A stretch of 64,000 nucleotides of DNA, from assembly GCF_001949145.1 (NCBI RefSeq), contig NW_019091361.1:1494374-1558373 (forward strand). Direction: 5' to 3'. The position numbers and the translations under genes are program-made. Positions 1 through 12,540 of the stretch are shown here, in pieces; the stretch's first letter is position 1; each line of letters starts with the position of its first letter. Under the pieces are notes generated by a model. The model saw only the letters and a list, made by a program, of their open reading frames with translations. It made no database searches and was not told where the DNA came from. The DNA is from Acanthaster planci (Eukaryota > Echinodermata > Asteroidea > Valvatida > Acanthasteridae).

Positions 1-54
1 TTCAGTTTCTACATGGAACATCTAACGATTTACACTTGTTCCTTTTCATGACAG

Positions 55-326
55 ACGGACGCAACTACGGTTTAAGCGAGCCTGGTTCCGGAGAGTACCG
101 AGGCTACGACCAGATATACTTCACCCCCAGCAGCAAACAGGTGTTGTCGGAGCTGCGCTCCAGCATGTACAGGAATCAAGAGCGAGACGACGACAACGCC
201 ACCACAACACAGCCGCTCATGACCACCACACTACAGCCCGACACCATCCCGCAGTACAACGACGACAGCGGGAATGACGGTTCCTCCCAGCCAGTGACGG
301 AGGCTGCAGAGGACAGCCAAAAGTAG
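55..326 (+). CDS. C-terminal exon of an unidentified gene
   Basis: The splice acceptor at 53-54 (TTTTCATGACAG) opens an exon in phase 1 that runs to a stop at 324-326 and encodes about 90 residues. The peptide has closely spaced tyrosines (motifs NYGL, EYRGYDQIYF), then an acidic Asp/Asn stretch and a Thr/Gln/Pro-rich low-complexity end. It has no membrane segment or cysteine. This composition suits a disordered tail, possibly the cytoplasmic end of a receptor with tyrosine phosphorylation sites, but that is inference. Base composition drops sharply to AT-rich after the stop, as expected for a 3' UTR. The rest of the gene lies left of the window, so the family cannot be assigned. Confidence 0.6.
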
Positions 327-3300
327 ACACCGCCAAGCTGCAGTGTCTTTTGGACGTCCCAAAGTGCGAGAGGACTTTTTAAGCAAATTTAGACGGTATC
401 AAGTGTTAGTGTGGAAAGCTGGAGCATCAAAGAATTGTTTGCAGAACCAGTCTGGGAAATTATAGGTTTTCCTGTACAATTTCGGAAAATATGTAAATGA
501 ATAGTAATAGCAGCATTCGTTTTCGAGCGAAATGGAACGAACATTCAAATCCCCGTTTCTATTTAACAAAAATTCTATTTCATTGAGGGTGCATTCAGTC
601 GTTATTGCACTGGTTTAAAATGTTGACACTGATTTGTGCGCGAAATCGGATGTACCTCTGCAATCCCGCATTCATCTGAATTTGAACTCAATCTTTCACA
701 GAATGTGCAGGTGATTTCCCGCGGAGTGTTATCTAAAGGTATGCCTGGTCAAGAATTGGAATTCGTTTGTGTGCTAACAAAAGTTATATTCTTAGAAGTG
801 TTTAGTTGAATCGTTAAATGTTTGAATATTCATGACTGAAATAGACGGTTCGTGTTGTCTTTAAAAACATACCAGCTATTGTAATAATCCTATACAAAAA
901 CCGACGCTTAGGCAACCTTTCCTTCTCAAGCTTCGTTTTTGCCACAATCAGAGTTCACACTTGGCCTTCTTGCAGTGGCTGAAGGGGAAGATAAAAACAA
1001 TTACAGGCTTTATTTGGTGTACAGTTTGATAACAAATACACTATAATCCTTCATGAGTAACATTACATTCATTATCAAAATGGTGTCATGATTTCTGTAA
1101 CCCTGTATATTTCTAATCAAATTGAATGCAAATTTTGTGAATTTGAATTACCGCAAATGAAAATGAATACTCAATACCGACGGTTTACGGTACAAGACAG
1201 ATTTTCAGTAAATAACATTGCACATTAGTTATAATTGGCAACGAATACGACAAATCGGAAGCCTCATCAGTTTTTTGTAACCTGTCAAATGAAACATAAT
1301 GCACATTCAATTATTTGAAGGATGCAAAACAAAGTCTATTACTCGTATCGTTAAAATGAAACCAGGTTTTATGTCGTTTTTCAAAATCCACGCCAAACTG
1401 AATTTTTATTTTACGAATTAAACAGCGCATTTTCCGAAGTTGTCCGGGAAAACCTACATTAAACGGAGACAAGTATACAGGCGCTTAACATAGAACCCCA
1501 AGAGTCCACCAAACAGATGCCTACCTCTCCATTATTACGTCATTACTCGCACCTGCCAATCAAACTGGCTGAGCTTCGAGCCTCATATTTGATAAGACTT
1601 CCAGATCAGAGCCATATCTGAAAATCACATGCTGACTTTTTAGTAGGTGATTCCTGGCTTAGTCAGAAGGTGGCCTGTCTATCAGTTCTTGTTTACCCAT
1701 TTTACGGGTATAATGTTTCAGCCACACCCTTGATCAGACAACAAATCAGACAAATGACAGTATGCACCTTCACCGTCCGGGGGCGGTGTTGAATTTGTGG
1801 GATCCTCTTAATAAAAAGGACTATGAACAACGCGGGCGTTTCACAGTAGTGAGCCTCCGAGAATTTGCAACGCGTTGGCCAATCACAACGCGCGAAATTT
1901 TTCGACCATTTCTAAACGCGCATTGGGGCGAGAGATTGTGATTGGCCAACACGTTGCAAACTCTTAGAGGCACAGTATTGTGAAACGCCTGTATTAGTGA
2001 AATGTTTATGAGCCAAGGGGCCCGGTAAAATGTGCTGATTGCATTAGACATTCGTCTGAGCACAACATTCGCTCTCCTTATTACTTGTGACTGTTGTGGT
2101 AGTTTGTTGAACCTCGATATGGACGTTTATAGTCAGCTGAAGGGCATTCGCTAAGTGCATCCGAAAGTTTTTGCAAACTAATACCACATTTCACAAGTGT
2201 TTGGTGCGACATCCAGGACGGTGGAGGAAACTCATAAGCTCAGTAGCTCATGCTTATTGTGCTGAAGTTAACTCAAAGTGGAACACTGTTAAAGCTTCCA
2301 CTCTGGTTTGGTTTCATTCGTGTTATAAAATGGCTACAAGAAATTAAAATGTATGGATGTCCTAAATCTTGAGGTGTTCATGCTGGAAACATGGCAAGGT
2401 TTGGCGCCCTCTACTGTCAATGTAAATAATTACATTTTAATTATTGTTACGTGACTAGAATTTAGATATAGGGTATTTCTTGTAACTGTGGAATTAAAGG
2501 ACTGACGATTCTGCATAGCAACACGGTGAATTGGTAAGCAGAAGAAAGCAATTTCGTTTGTCATTCATTAATGTCGGCAGGAAGTTAAGAGTTCAATGTA
2601 GTAAGCATTGCATATGACGATTGCACTATTCTGTCTGCGCATGTCAAAGACTCTCATTAGCGATATTTTGAGGCCGTTTATAGGCTGCTGGTGTGCTCAT
2701 TAGGTTAAGATTTAGAGGGCAAATTATCCCCAACTCCGACATGTGGTAACAGCTCACTGAATTTGCTTTGCCAAGCCCATCTCTCGTCTTGACGTAATGG
2801 TCAACTATGATTCGACGATATGGGCATGTTTTTGGCGCAACCTTAGACATTTGTTTAATGACTCATTGAAATAATTATGTGATAAAAATAGTTGTCAGTG
2901 TCTTTTAGCTACGCTCAATAATCAAATCCTCGGCTGCAATTCTTCTCTTCTGACTATCATTTAGCGTAATTATGATCAGCTGGTTTAAGGAAACAAGATC
3001 AACAATAATGGAAACAAATATGGCTTTGAGATGCAACTGTGGGATTTATTGTAAACGGATATTTAACATACTTTGGGAAGTCCTGAATTTCATTTAACTG
3101 CACACATGACCTCTCTCTGGGCACTGTTTCAGAAAAATGTAGGCTTTATAAATCTTCCCCCCAAATGTCTTATTCACTTCATATAGGTTCAACTTACTGC
3201 CGTTTATAGCATCGTAATCTTCTTAATCAGTCTGCATAATGTACACATTGATTATTGAAATGGGTATACGTTATTATCAAATATCTGACCACTCGTGGTC

Positions 3301-6265
3301 CTACCTCAATAATGATATCATTAAACCAGTATGTTACATATTTGCTATACACTCCATATTGCTGGTATGTGGACTGTGTGATCTACCACGACGTACTTCG
3401 ATATGAAGCATGGGGGAGAGGCCAGTGCTGCAAATGTGTGTACAGTGAATGACTAAAGCTACCCTCTAAAACTGTTTATTCGACTGAGCAGGTATGACTG
3501 CCTGCTCAAATCAAAGAGAGAGAGAGAGATTGAGAGAGGAAGAAAAAAACAAATCAAAATAGATTGTGTACTCGGTTCTATTCTGAGAAAGCTGAAATGA
3601 GGATTTCTCCAGGTCCGAGAAGGGTGCATTGAGAGTTCTGTTCATTTCGCATTAGGGGATTTTTTTTTTTAATGTGGCGAGTCTGCTGGTCGGTTAGTCG
3701 GACAATCTTCAGTCAGTTCTGTCAAGAATTGGACATTGCTTTCAAAGACGGCCATTCCGTAGTGGAAAGACAAATCAGGAGCTCAATGGACTGCTTATGC
3801 ACAATTAAGCCTCACTATCTATCTGTGGGGATTTAAACCTGCATTTGGCCGAGCTGTCTCGCATAAGTCGGCCAAAACGGGCCCCTTAAAGCAGGGGGCT
3901 ACGGAACCTAACATTCTAGTCCCAGGTGTATTTAATGTGTTTGACCCACCCATCTCAGGGTCGAGATCGAGGGTGCACTGGGGAATCTTAGAAGGTGGTT
4001 GTTACTCGGCATGTTTACAGAGATGACATGAGCGGCTGGGAACCCTGACCCTGCAGTATCGCAGATTAGTGTAGTTGACGAGGAAAGGGTGTGGGTGCAT
4101 ACAAAGGGGCGGATGCCTACCACGCCCGAGAATTCAGTTAAATTGAGCAATTGAAAAAAAAAACGCCATATGGGGCGTTCTTCATCTAAGATTCCCGTTC
4201 AGGGGAACGACTGGCTGGATAGCTATTATGATGATAGCTATGAGAGAGAGTGTGATTCATCGTATTAGATAAAGAACTATGTTCCCCAGGGTCGAGGGTA
4301 AGAAGCGTGCGATGCGAGAAGCGAGATGCGTTGATGCATTTGGGACCGCATGCAGTCAATACTTTTCAACGGCATAATAACAGATAACACAGGAGATGCA
4401 TCGTAAAAACTTACAAAAATCTTTCCGGTAATCTGTCACGTTCTAATATCTTGCCCTTTTCATTTTAAACACATAGGGGCGTCACTAGAGGGGTAGGGAG
4501 GGTGTGACACCCTTGTCATGTTAGTCAGCAAAATCGCCTTTCTTGACCAAAAAAAAGTGCTATCGTCGGGAACAAACTTTGCAAGTCCGGCTACGGTCTT
4601 ATCCTCCCTGATCCGTCGTCACTTCTGAACTTTAAACATTCAAATCCCTGATACCTGAGGGGTACCGGGAATGGGGGGGGGGCGTGCCCTCATGGCGACC
4701 CCTCCCTCCGTGGCTACGCCCTTGACATCCTTTCCCCTGTAGAACTGGTCTAATGAACCCTTCAAACAGGTCTTTTCGAGGGATGCTTTTTAATTCGGTT
4801 AAAGGACCTATGCAATAAAATTTTCCTTGAATCGCTGTTTGTGAATGTTGGAGCTCTTCTTCAGTGAATGGAAAGTGTTTGAAATCTTTTTTTCTGAGTT
4901 AAGTCAACTTTAAAGTTCACCTTTAAAAAAGTCTAATTTTACCAAGATTTTTTCAGACAAGTGAGGAAGCCGTTTTTATAGTGTGATATAACGGGAGGTA
5001 CAGACACAGTTCAGTTTGTAAATTTTCGTGAACAATTTTCGAACCCCAAAATGCTCTTTGAAAACATTTCTGAGAAAAGGTTGCTAGCTGGCTTCTCGCC
5101 AAATAGTATCCCAATAAAAAAAATGCCAAAGCAAATGGAAATAGTCAACATTAAGGTTCGCCGCCTCGGATTACACCCCAGTTTTGCTCACGATAGTGCA
5201 AAATCGTTTGAACATAAAATCAAAAGGCCCCAAAATACAGATAAAAATAGCAAAACAAAATCTGGAAAATTGAAAGTAAGGTTAATTGCAGCACAAAGGT
5301 ACAATTTCAAGGATTATAGTAAAATGTTACTAGTACACGGTCCCCATATGTTCCTCTTAACGACCTATTTTATGGGAAGTAATATCTTCAACGGCAAAGC
5401 CGCAACAGTGTGCATTTATCTAGAACACCCCGAGCATCTAAAAGCAAGCTAACCAGCAAAAATGTTTCAAACCTTTACAGCAAACTGTAGTAACACTTGT
5501 GACTTACCTTTCGTTTGACTTCTCACACACAGAAAATTGCTTCATAAATCCATGGAGATGGCGTTTGCAAGAATACAAGAAGCCAAAAGGAAAACTATTA
5601 ATTTATTACATTTGTTCAGCAAATTATATAAGCACTGAATTTCGTCCAGCATTGAATCAGTGTATACAAGTCTCATCCCAAGAAGATATTCATCTGTCGT
5701 CTTTTGCCAATTCATCTCTTAAAAACAGAAACCTGTATAGCTGGACTTATTCAGTCACTAATTTGCGATACGCTCACGAAATGTGGGCTTAAAATTGTCG
5801 TGATGTTCGGTTTTGTGGCAATCACTCAACACCGTGAGGATCTCACCATTGAGGACTGCACTTATGAAACTGAAGACTGGCACCACTCAAGTCAGTGGGT
5901 GTAGCTTCAAATCCAGAATATAGGGGCCTATTCTTGTATTTCGTATGGGATAGAAACTTTATACAAAACTCGTGTGGATCACTTGTATTTTATCTTTTAT
6001 GCAAACTTCTATCGACAGAGGTTGGTAGGTTGACTGTTTAGTGAGGTTTTTTCCCACTCTATAAAGACCAGCTAAAGAACTAGAGCTGAGGTCCGGGCTG
6101 ATGAAACAATTGTCTTTTGATATTCTCCCCTTTGAAATCGCTACACAATTGATTTTGCTACAATGAAGTCTACGCAGCCTGTGATATATATGCAGACAAT
6201 GTTGAAATGTTAATACCATCGGCATGTATGTTTAATTTGTTGAGCGCAGTCGTGGGGACATTTCA
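327..6265. other. 3' UTR and AT-rich non-coding DNA
   Basis: I see no convincing gene here. The first part is presumably the 3' UTR of the exon ending at 326, but no AATAAA can be tied to it securely. The stretch holds one foldback MITE copy (1833-1991), a short AG microsatellite (about 3515-3535) and a degraded repeat around 4480-4730 with G/C-runs and a GACACCC word. A 133-codon open frame at 5051-5452 is discussed under rejected items. Confidence 0.6.
1833..1991. repeat. Foldback MITE family 1, copy 1
   Basis: The two halves are near-perfect inverted repeats of each other: the left end CGGGCGTTTCACAGTAGTG pairs with the right end CAGTATTGTGAAACGCCTG. Each arm carries TTGCAA, an ACGCGTT or ACACGTT word and GGCCAATCACAA. 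The left arm has a CCAAT box at 1879-1883 followed by GCGCGAAA at 1890-1897. Four further copies lie at 10299, 20938, 55221 and 63096. There is no coding capacity, which is typical of a non-autonomous DNA element. Confidence 0.85.
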
Positions 6266-6277
6266 TGCGCATGCGCG
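6266..6277. promoter_or_regulatory. NRF1-type palindrome
   Basis: TGCGCATGCGCG is a perfect match to the NRF1 consensus, a motif usual in animal housekeeping promoters. It sits in a small CpG-bearing patch in otherwise AT-rich DNA. A possible spliced exon lies about 570 bp downstream. Promoter function is inferred only from the motif. Confidence 0.35.
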
Positions 6278-6832
6278 TCGTTGTCTGCGTGGGAGTACAT
6301 GTTCTGGATGTTGCGCGTGATTGTACTTTCACTTATAATTGAGTCAATTTCTTGTTTACACAAAACGGAAAAGTTAGTTATTCTCTTGTCTTGGACTTCA
6401 GGTCTGACTGCTGCAAAACAAGTCTCAGCGGTGTAGATAAGGTTAGAATGTTTTGTTATGAGAAAATGAGACTTTAGGAGTGGCCCGACGGTTTATTTTA
6501 GGCAAACGAGAAAGCAACAACAATTCTGATGCTGTGAAAACGGGGTGGATAAATTAAATTAAAGAAGAGTTTGTACAAAAACAAACATGAAAAAGAGTTG
6601 CATATTTTATTCAACTTCACTCACAGAATGAATGATAAAAAATAATTGCTAAAAAGAATTGGGGAAATATTACACAACTGGAGTAAAATGTGGTCAAAAT
6701 GAAATACAAGGCTTTTCTGTAGTTTCTAACTGATTTGTTTAAATGTAATTTTGTGATTTTACACGAGTTGTGTAACTACGGTCAAACTTACGTAAAGGTT
6801 AATTGTTATACGTTGTGTTTTTACAGATATCA

Positions 6833-6949
6833 CCATGTCTTTCGATGCATGGCGGACGTGTTTACGTCAACCAACGGGCTTCGGGACGGAAAATATGAAG
6901 AAAGTTGTGCCGAAGTAAAGTGTTGACCACCTTCAACGAATATTCGAAG
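6833..6949 (+). other. Possible exon with a 27-codon micro-ORF
   Basis: The segment starts after a good acceptor (GTGTTTTTACAG) and ends at a plausible donor (CGAAG, then GTAACT). Inside, CACCATGTCTTTC gives a strong Kozak start for a 27-codon frame that begins MSFDAWRTCLRQP and ends KKVVPK before a TAA. An overlapping frame beginning MADVFTSTNGLRDG is also open. I do not recognise either peptide. It could be a 5' UTR exon with an upstream ORF, a microprotein gene or chance. The NRF1 palindrome about 570 bp upstream is the only context in favour. Confidence 0.2.
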
Positions 6950-8880
6950 GTAACTAATACTGTATATAAACGTGATCTTAGTTAAGAATGCGAAATTTTA
7001 ACAGCATTGTTAAAATTCGGATTTGTTCGCTGTTGACACTGCGTGAGTGAGGCCTGTTATATGTACGGTTATTTCGATGCATGGCTGACAGATGTATGGC
7101 TGATGTATGACAGGTCTTCACTGCCAGAGAAGTCTAATGCACGTGTTGAGTTGACCTGAGTGTATTTGTTTTCAGTTTTGTTCTGTTCTGTTGTACCATC
7201 CTCCATGGCTGTACGCAGTGTCACAATCAAGATACATATAGTTAGGAGCTTTCAAAGCAGTGGAATCGGGAGTTTTAAATTCTTTGTTCTTGCAAAACGT
7301 AAGCCTCCCCCCGTCAGAAAGTCCAATTAAATCAAGTAAAACTGGTTTAATCAAAAACAATGTCTTAAAGCATGTCTTACAAGATATGTGGTGTTTTATA
7401 ATCCTCTAGCCAAGTTAAACTCTAAACTGATAAGTACAACACAGAAATTCTTTATAATTCTTAGGTGCTAATTTTGAGCCTTAAGTAGTACTCAAGCCAG
7501 GAAACTATACCTTTCGAAATTAACTTAAACAGACTACAGTTTGAACACTGAATTTTGGATTTCACAGTTTCTAGAAAATTTTGCAGACTCTTTGAATGTT
7601 TAGATTTTAAAAGGGCATATAAGAGTTTCGAATCCTCATTTTTTATCAAAACTACTTGGACCATATTTCAAATTACCATTGACTTTCTGATTTCTTGCTT
7701 TTGTTAACCACCAAAGTCAAACAAACTGTGGCTTTTTTCTGCATATTGCATCGGGGGTGAGGCTTAATTTTCTAGAAAACAGTGAAACCTATCTGTGCCT
7801 TGTTTGCTTATCATTTTAGAAAACAGTACTTTCTACATTTGTAAGTTTAAAATGAAATTTTTTAAAATGAAAAATTTTAAAATTTTTAAAAAAATTTTAA
7901 AATGAAATTTAAATCCAGCGAAAGAGATTTCTGCTTTCCTGTTTAATGACAGTCCTTTAAACATAATCTTACGTTTAATCCTACTACACGTATTGTGTTT
8001 CAATGGGAATGTTTTCACAAACCAACAGCATATCATGGAAAAAAATCTGTTTGAAGTGTACTGGAAAAATTCACTTATAAATTGCGATATTCATTGATTG
8101 GGGATAAACAGTCAAGCTTCAGCATATATTATTGTTATTACTGAGTTACTTAGTGTCTGAGAAACTGATTGTTTAAAATCAAAATTCAAATAAAGGTAAA
8201 TTCACCATAAAATCTGGTACAGTTATGACATAAAACCCAATAACCAGGTAAGGCCCCCAAACGTTTCAGGTTTCTGGTCAGCACGCGCGTTGCCAGAGAC
8301 CAGCGCGTCGGCAAATTAAAAAAGATTTGTATTTGGTATAAACGATGACCAAAAGCTGCCAAACTTGCTTGATCAACTGGAATCCTGCTACTGCGTAACT
8401 GTATACGTTTTTTTAACGGGGTATGATTGACTAATGTCCTGTGTAGGAGTCCCTCTTGTTCCCCATACACTTAGTCGGGCACTCTTTTTCAGATGACGTC
8501 ATTGAATTATACATTTACATCTGGAAACCATACAAACGAGGTGGTCAAATGTCCTGTGTACATGTACAATCTGAAAATGCTTTATAATAGTAAAAAGTTC
8601 GGGCCAGTCTATTTTAGTGTTAGAAGTGGCAGACATTACGTGTGCATGCGCATGTAGTCGCGATGGCCATCGCGCGTTATACCGGTACGTGTATCATTTC
8701 CAGAAAAAAAGTGAGGGTAAAAAACAAATCCACGTCGCCGCACCGCTTTTGGAGCCAGCTCCCAACCAGAAACATTAAGAATGTAAAATATAGTAAAAAG
8801 ACTCATCTTTTTTCTACAGGCACAGTTACGCACCCTGAGAACAGCGGATCATGGGGTCCAACGTTCGAATCCCACTAAGG

Positions 8881-9119
8881 TCATCGCGACAGGGGACAAG
8901 GCGGGTGCTTGCCCCAAAAAGTAAACAAAGAAAAGTACAGAAAAAAATGAAGGGAGAGAGATGTAAGGGGATGAAAATCACCAATTTTTTTGAAGACAAA
9001 AACCCTCGGAGTTGACCCTCTTACACATTGTTTATGATTTATCAGCTCGTTGCTTATGGGTTCTTTGACCCCCCCGAAGAAAATGCTGGCGACGCCCATA
9101 AACCCCACACACTGGGTTT
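8881..9119. repeat. Degenerate interspersed repeat, copy 1
   Basis: The segment is marked by a TTGACCC word, then TTTATCAG, a C-run and GGCGACGCCCATA. It resembles 18060-18240, which has the same order of words (TTGACCCCC, GTTTATCAG, CCCTCCCC, TTGACACCCATG). Both look like old copies of one mobile element whose decayed frames are non-coding. Confidence 0.4.
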
Positions 9120-10298
9120 CATCATCCATTCAGTATAAAAAATGATCCATTCAAATACATGCTGAGCAATTGCGTGGTTGCTTGACCTCTACTGCTGAAA
9201 CTGTTGAAGCGTTAATTGAGGGAGCATGGCGAAACACCTTTCGCGGACTTGGCTGACCTTTTCTCCCACCCTTTGAGGAAATTGACCACTTTCAGGTTTA
9301 TAGATTGTCTGATTGGTAGGGGAGGATTGGGTTCCGTGTAGACATCATCCAGGGTAAGTTCATTCTGACCCCCAAATCTTCTGGACATGCATATTTTGGA
9401 ATGCTACGACGCTGGCATTAAACGTTCAAAGGTAAACCCTGAGTGATTTCAATCCTCAGTTCACTTTCGGTGAAGGAAACTTCGACCAAAGGGACGATCA
9501 CCACGCTTTCTTTGGTTGACTTCAAAGATTCATTTTTTTTCTGCGAGCGTCCGGTGTGTGTACACATTTCATTTTGTCCTTCGCTATAATTTTCCATCCC
9601 ATTCGGCTGTTTCCTCCGTTCTTTCGTTGCGAGAGTTGACATTTCCTCAGGCTCCCTGATTCAAAAACTGATCCGCCCATGCTTCAAGGTCACCTACTGG
9701 AAGGTCGGAGTGAAAACAAACGCTAGAGGGCCTGGAGACTTCTCACGGGGAGGGGTATATGATAGTGATTACTCTTGTATCTATTTTCTCAAATAAAAAG
9801 GTACAACATGAAATAAAAACGAAACAATAAGGTTTTCTTAGAAGGAAAGTTAATAGAGGAAAAAATAGACATTCTGTTATGGATAATTATTTAATTAACA
9901 CTTGCAGAGGACATTTTCCAAAATTTAGCGAGCCTTTTGACAACTCTCATATTTCGATTATTTTTAAATACAGAAAACTCATATGTTCACAGCAAAAAAA
10001 AATTGGGTGAAAGTGAAGTGCCCTTTGCAATCGATGAAGGCGTTTTAGTGGCGTGGGCAGGGTTGGTACAAGTATATACCTCTCTGCATATCAGTGGCAT
10101 AAATTTCTGGCGGGAACTGGTGGGATGGGGGATTGTGGGGATGACTTACCCCGCCATGGACATTCGAAAAGTGTGTGTGTGGGGGGGGTGCTGACACCAA
10201 AGTTTATGACAAGGCTGGAGTGATGTTCGTAATACAGATGTACATCTGTAATACATGACACTCCAGCAGAACCTTCAAAGAAATGGCGTATTTCAATA

Positions 10299-10466
10299 CG
10301 GGCGATTCACAATAGTGCGCCTCCAAGAGTTTGCAACGCGTTGGCCAATGACAACGCGCAAAATTTGTCGACCCTTTCCAAACGCGTACTGGGTCAACAG
10401 ATTTCGCGCATTGTGATTGGCCAACGCGTTGCAAACTCTTGGAGGCGCACTATGGTGAAACGCCCG
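10299..10466. repeat. Foldback MITE family 1, copy 2
   Basis: This is the best preserved copy. CGGGCGATTCACAATAGTGC at the left pairs with GTGAAACGCCCG at the right, and both arms carry the GCCTCCAAGAGTTTGCAACG block. The right arm has TTTCGCGC at 10402-10409 next to a reverse CCAAT (GATTGGCC). The whole 168 bp could fold into one hairpin. Confidence 0.9.
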
Positions 10467-12212
10467 TGTTTATTTTTGAAATGTTCTCCCTTTTTGAGTG
10501 CTACTGAATACATTTTGGTTGTTTGGAAGTCTGAAAAATTCTTGGAGATGGTTCTAATAGCTCATATCCCCCTGGTAAAAATGTGGGGAGGATTATAGGC
10601 CTATCCCTTCTCCCCGGGGATTTACGCCCATTGTGTAAATGTGAACTCAGGGTTTAAAAGGAGTGATTATTACGGGCATATCTTATTCAACCGTAGATCT
10701 GTTGACTCGAAAAGACCCAGGCAGAAACCAACGCGTCATGCAGTTTCTCCAGTATAGTGTTGCCCTTTTTATGCTATAGACTGTCCGCAGAACACATCGT
10801 GAACAGTCCAGCCCAAATGCCCGCTTTCTAAAGTTGGAGGTCAAGCAAACTTTCCCCTCTGCTTCCAATGAACACGCTCTGATGAGCTGCGTGCAGGTGT
10901 TTGTAAATGATCGTACCGACAGACCCTGTGTTGGTTACGTGGAACTTTACAGATGCGTCCACAATTTGCCAAGCTTTAAAAAGTTTGGGATAATCGAAAC
11001 CCTGGGGGAGGAATCCCCGGCCCTATATACCAACTGTGAGAGAGTCCCAGGAAAAACGGCTGAGGAAGACCTGTGTGATGAGATCTGTATCACCTCACCA
11101 CAAAGTTTGAAGCCGACAAAGGAGGGTCATCTTGTCAGTATCCGCCACTGACCTGTTGCCTACGTATAGCCATTTCTCATTAAAGGAACCCCCTGATTGA
11201 ATGCATAACGCAGCATGGAGTTAAGATAGTGTGATACCACTTGTTGCTTTATCTTTATGAAGGGTGGACAACCGACTTAAGTGACTTACAGAATGAGTAA
11301 TCAGGGTAGATTAACGTGTCAAGGAAAATAAATTTTAAGTTTGTAAATACGGTACCCCCACACACACACCCACACAGGTTCAAACTTTGGGTATAGAGGT
11401 CTAACATTTCCGTGAAAAAAAAATCTTAATTTTACTCGGCCACCTTAGCTTGTTTGTTTCATGAACAAAAAAAAGAAGTGTGAGGAAATTCATCTTTTAA
11501 AATACACCTAGAATTTCAATTAAAGCTATCTAAAGGTCTTCAGTTTTCATTTGAAAGTAACTATTTCCCTGCTTTTCTTCAAAGTTGCAGAAAGTGTACT
11601 AAATTATTCATTAAAAATGAATGAAATTGGATATATTAAAATTAAGGCCCTGAATATTTTTTTCTGGTATAATCATTTAAAACTGCGAGCTTTCTGATAT
11701 GATGGTTTAAGTGCTATATGAACGTGACAAAGGTTTATCTAACGGTCATCACTTAGTAAAGGCATTTGGCGGTTGTTTTGTTTTGCTCAGCATTTAATTA
11801 ATCTTTTCTTTTCTTTTTCAACGCAACTGATATTCTCGCCAGACTAACCTGAAGATATCACTATATCATTCTCGAAGTCTGGAGTGGCCTTGAACAATGA
11901 CTTATGGCATGTTTTTCTTTAAAAAAAGTCCCTGCCGATTTCCCCCTGAGCGTGTAGCGAACCAAGGATGATGGAAGGAAAGGGCGGGTTCGGAGGGGGG
12001 ACTTGAATCTTGACGTAACCAGTTTTCCTTCTTTCCCAAAGTTTTGAAGTTGTATCCACAACAACTTTACTTCTTATTCCCGGCGTTGGGGCTATTTTTA
12101 ACACGAGCCGGTGTCCCATGACATCGGCCTTCTGACTACTGTAGGAAACAGACTAATTCGATTAGCCTTGCCTGGGCTGTTTTTCTCCTTCGCTCGCCCT
12201 TTTCTGCTGTGC

Positions 12213-12214
12213 AG
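12213..12214 (+). other. Strong splice acceptor before the Ig coding exon
   Basis: A 30-base pyrimidine tract (12180-12210) ends in GTGCAG. It suggests that the Ig-superfamily transcript has at least one upstream non-coding exon and that 12215-12540 is 5' UTR in the coding exon. The upstream exon was not located. Confidence 0.45.
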
Positions 12215-12540
12215 TCCAACAGTCCTGACAAGAGGGCAACGGGGCCGGCCTGTCAACCTGTGCCCATTCGTTAATCATCGCCAGTTCCTGAACCGCGTGA
12301 CGAAGCAGTCGGCCATTGGCTGGTGAACTCAGCAGGAACTTTACGTTCTATACCTCACGGCGTTGTGACTCAAATGTTCCGAAGGTGAATGCGCGCAGTG
12401 TGTCTATAATACGTCTGTCAGGCGCCAAGCCCGCCATTTTCACTGTAGAGTCCCACGAGCAAACGTCTAAAAAATTGGGATTTTTTATCTGCGCAAGTTT
12501 GTTGACTAGCCTTATTGTGAACACGACCAGGTTTCACACA

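Larger units (their letters stand above)
6950..12214. other. Non-coding stretch upstream of the Ig gene
   Basis: This is mostly AT-rich DNA with no gene I can support. It contains a degenerate repeat (8881-9119), a MITE copy (10299-10466) and a GC-richer stretch from about 11.9 kb that leads into the Ig-superfamily gene. A frame open from about 10781 to 11151 has coding-like composition but no start, splice pair or recognisable domain. Confidence 0.5.

Noticed and set aside
5051-5452. 133-codon open frame with a basic, Lys/Asn/Phe-rich peptide
   Set aside because: No splice context, signal or domain; the composition mirrors local AT-rich DNA.
10781-11151. Frame open for about 120 codons with coding-like base composition (CVQVFVNDRTDRPCVGY)
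   Set aside because: No credible start, matching splice pair or recognisable domain. It might be an exon of an unseen gene, but I cannot support it.
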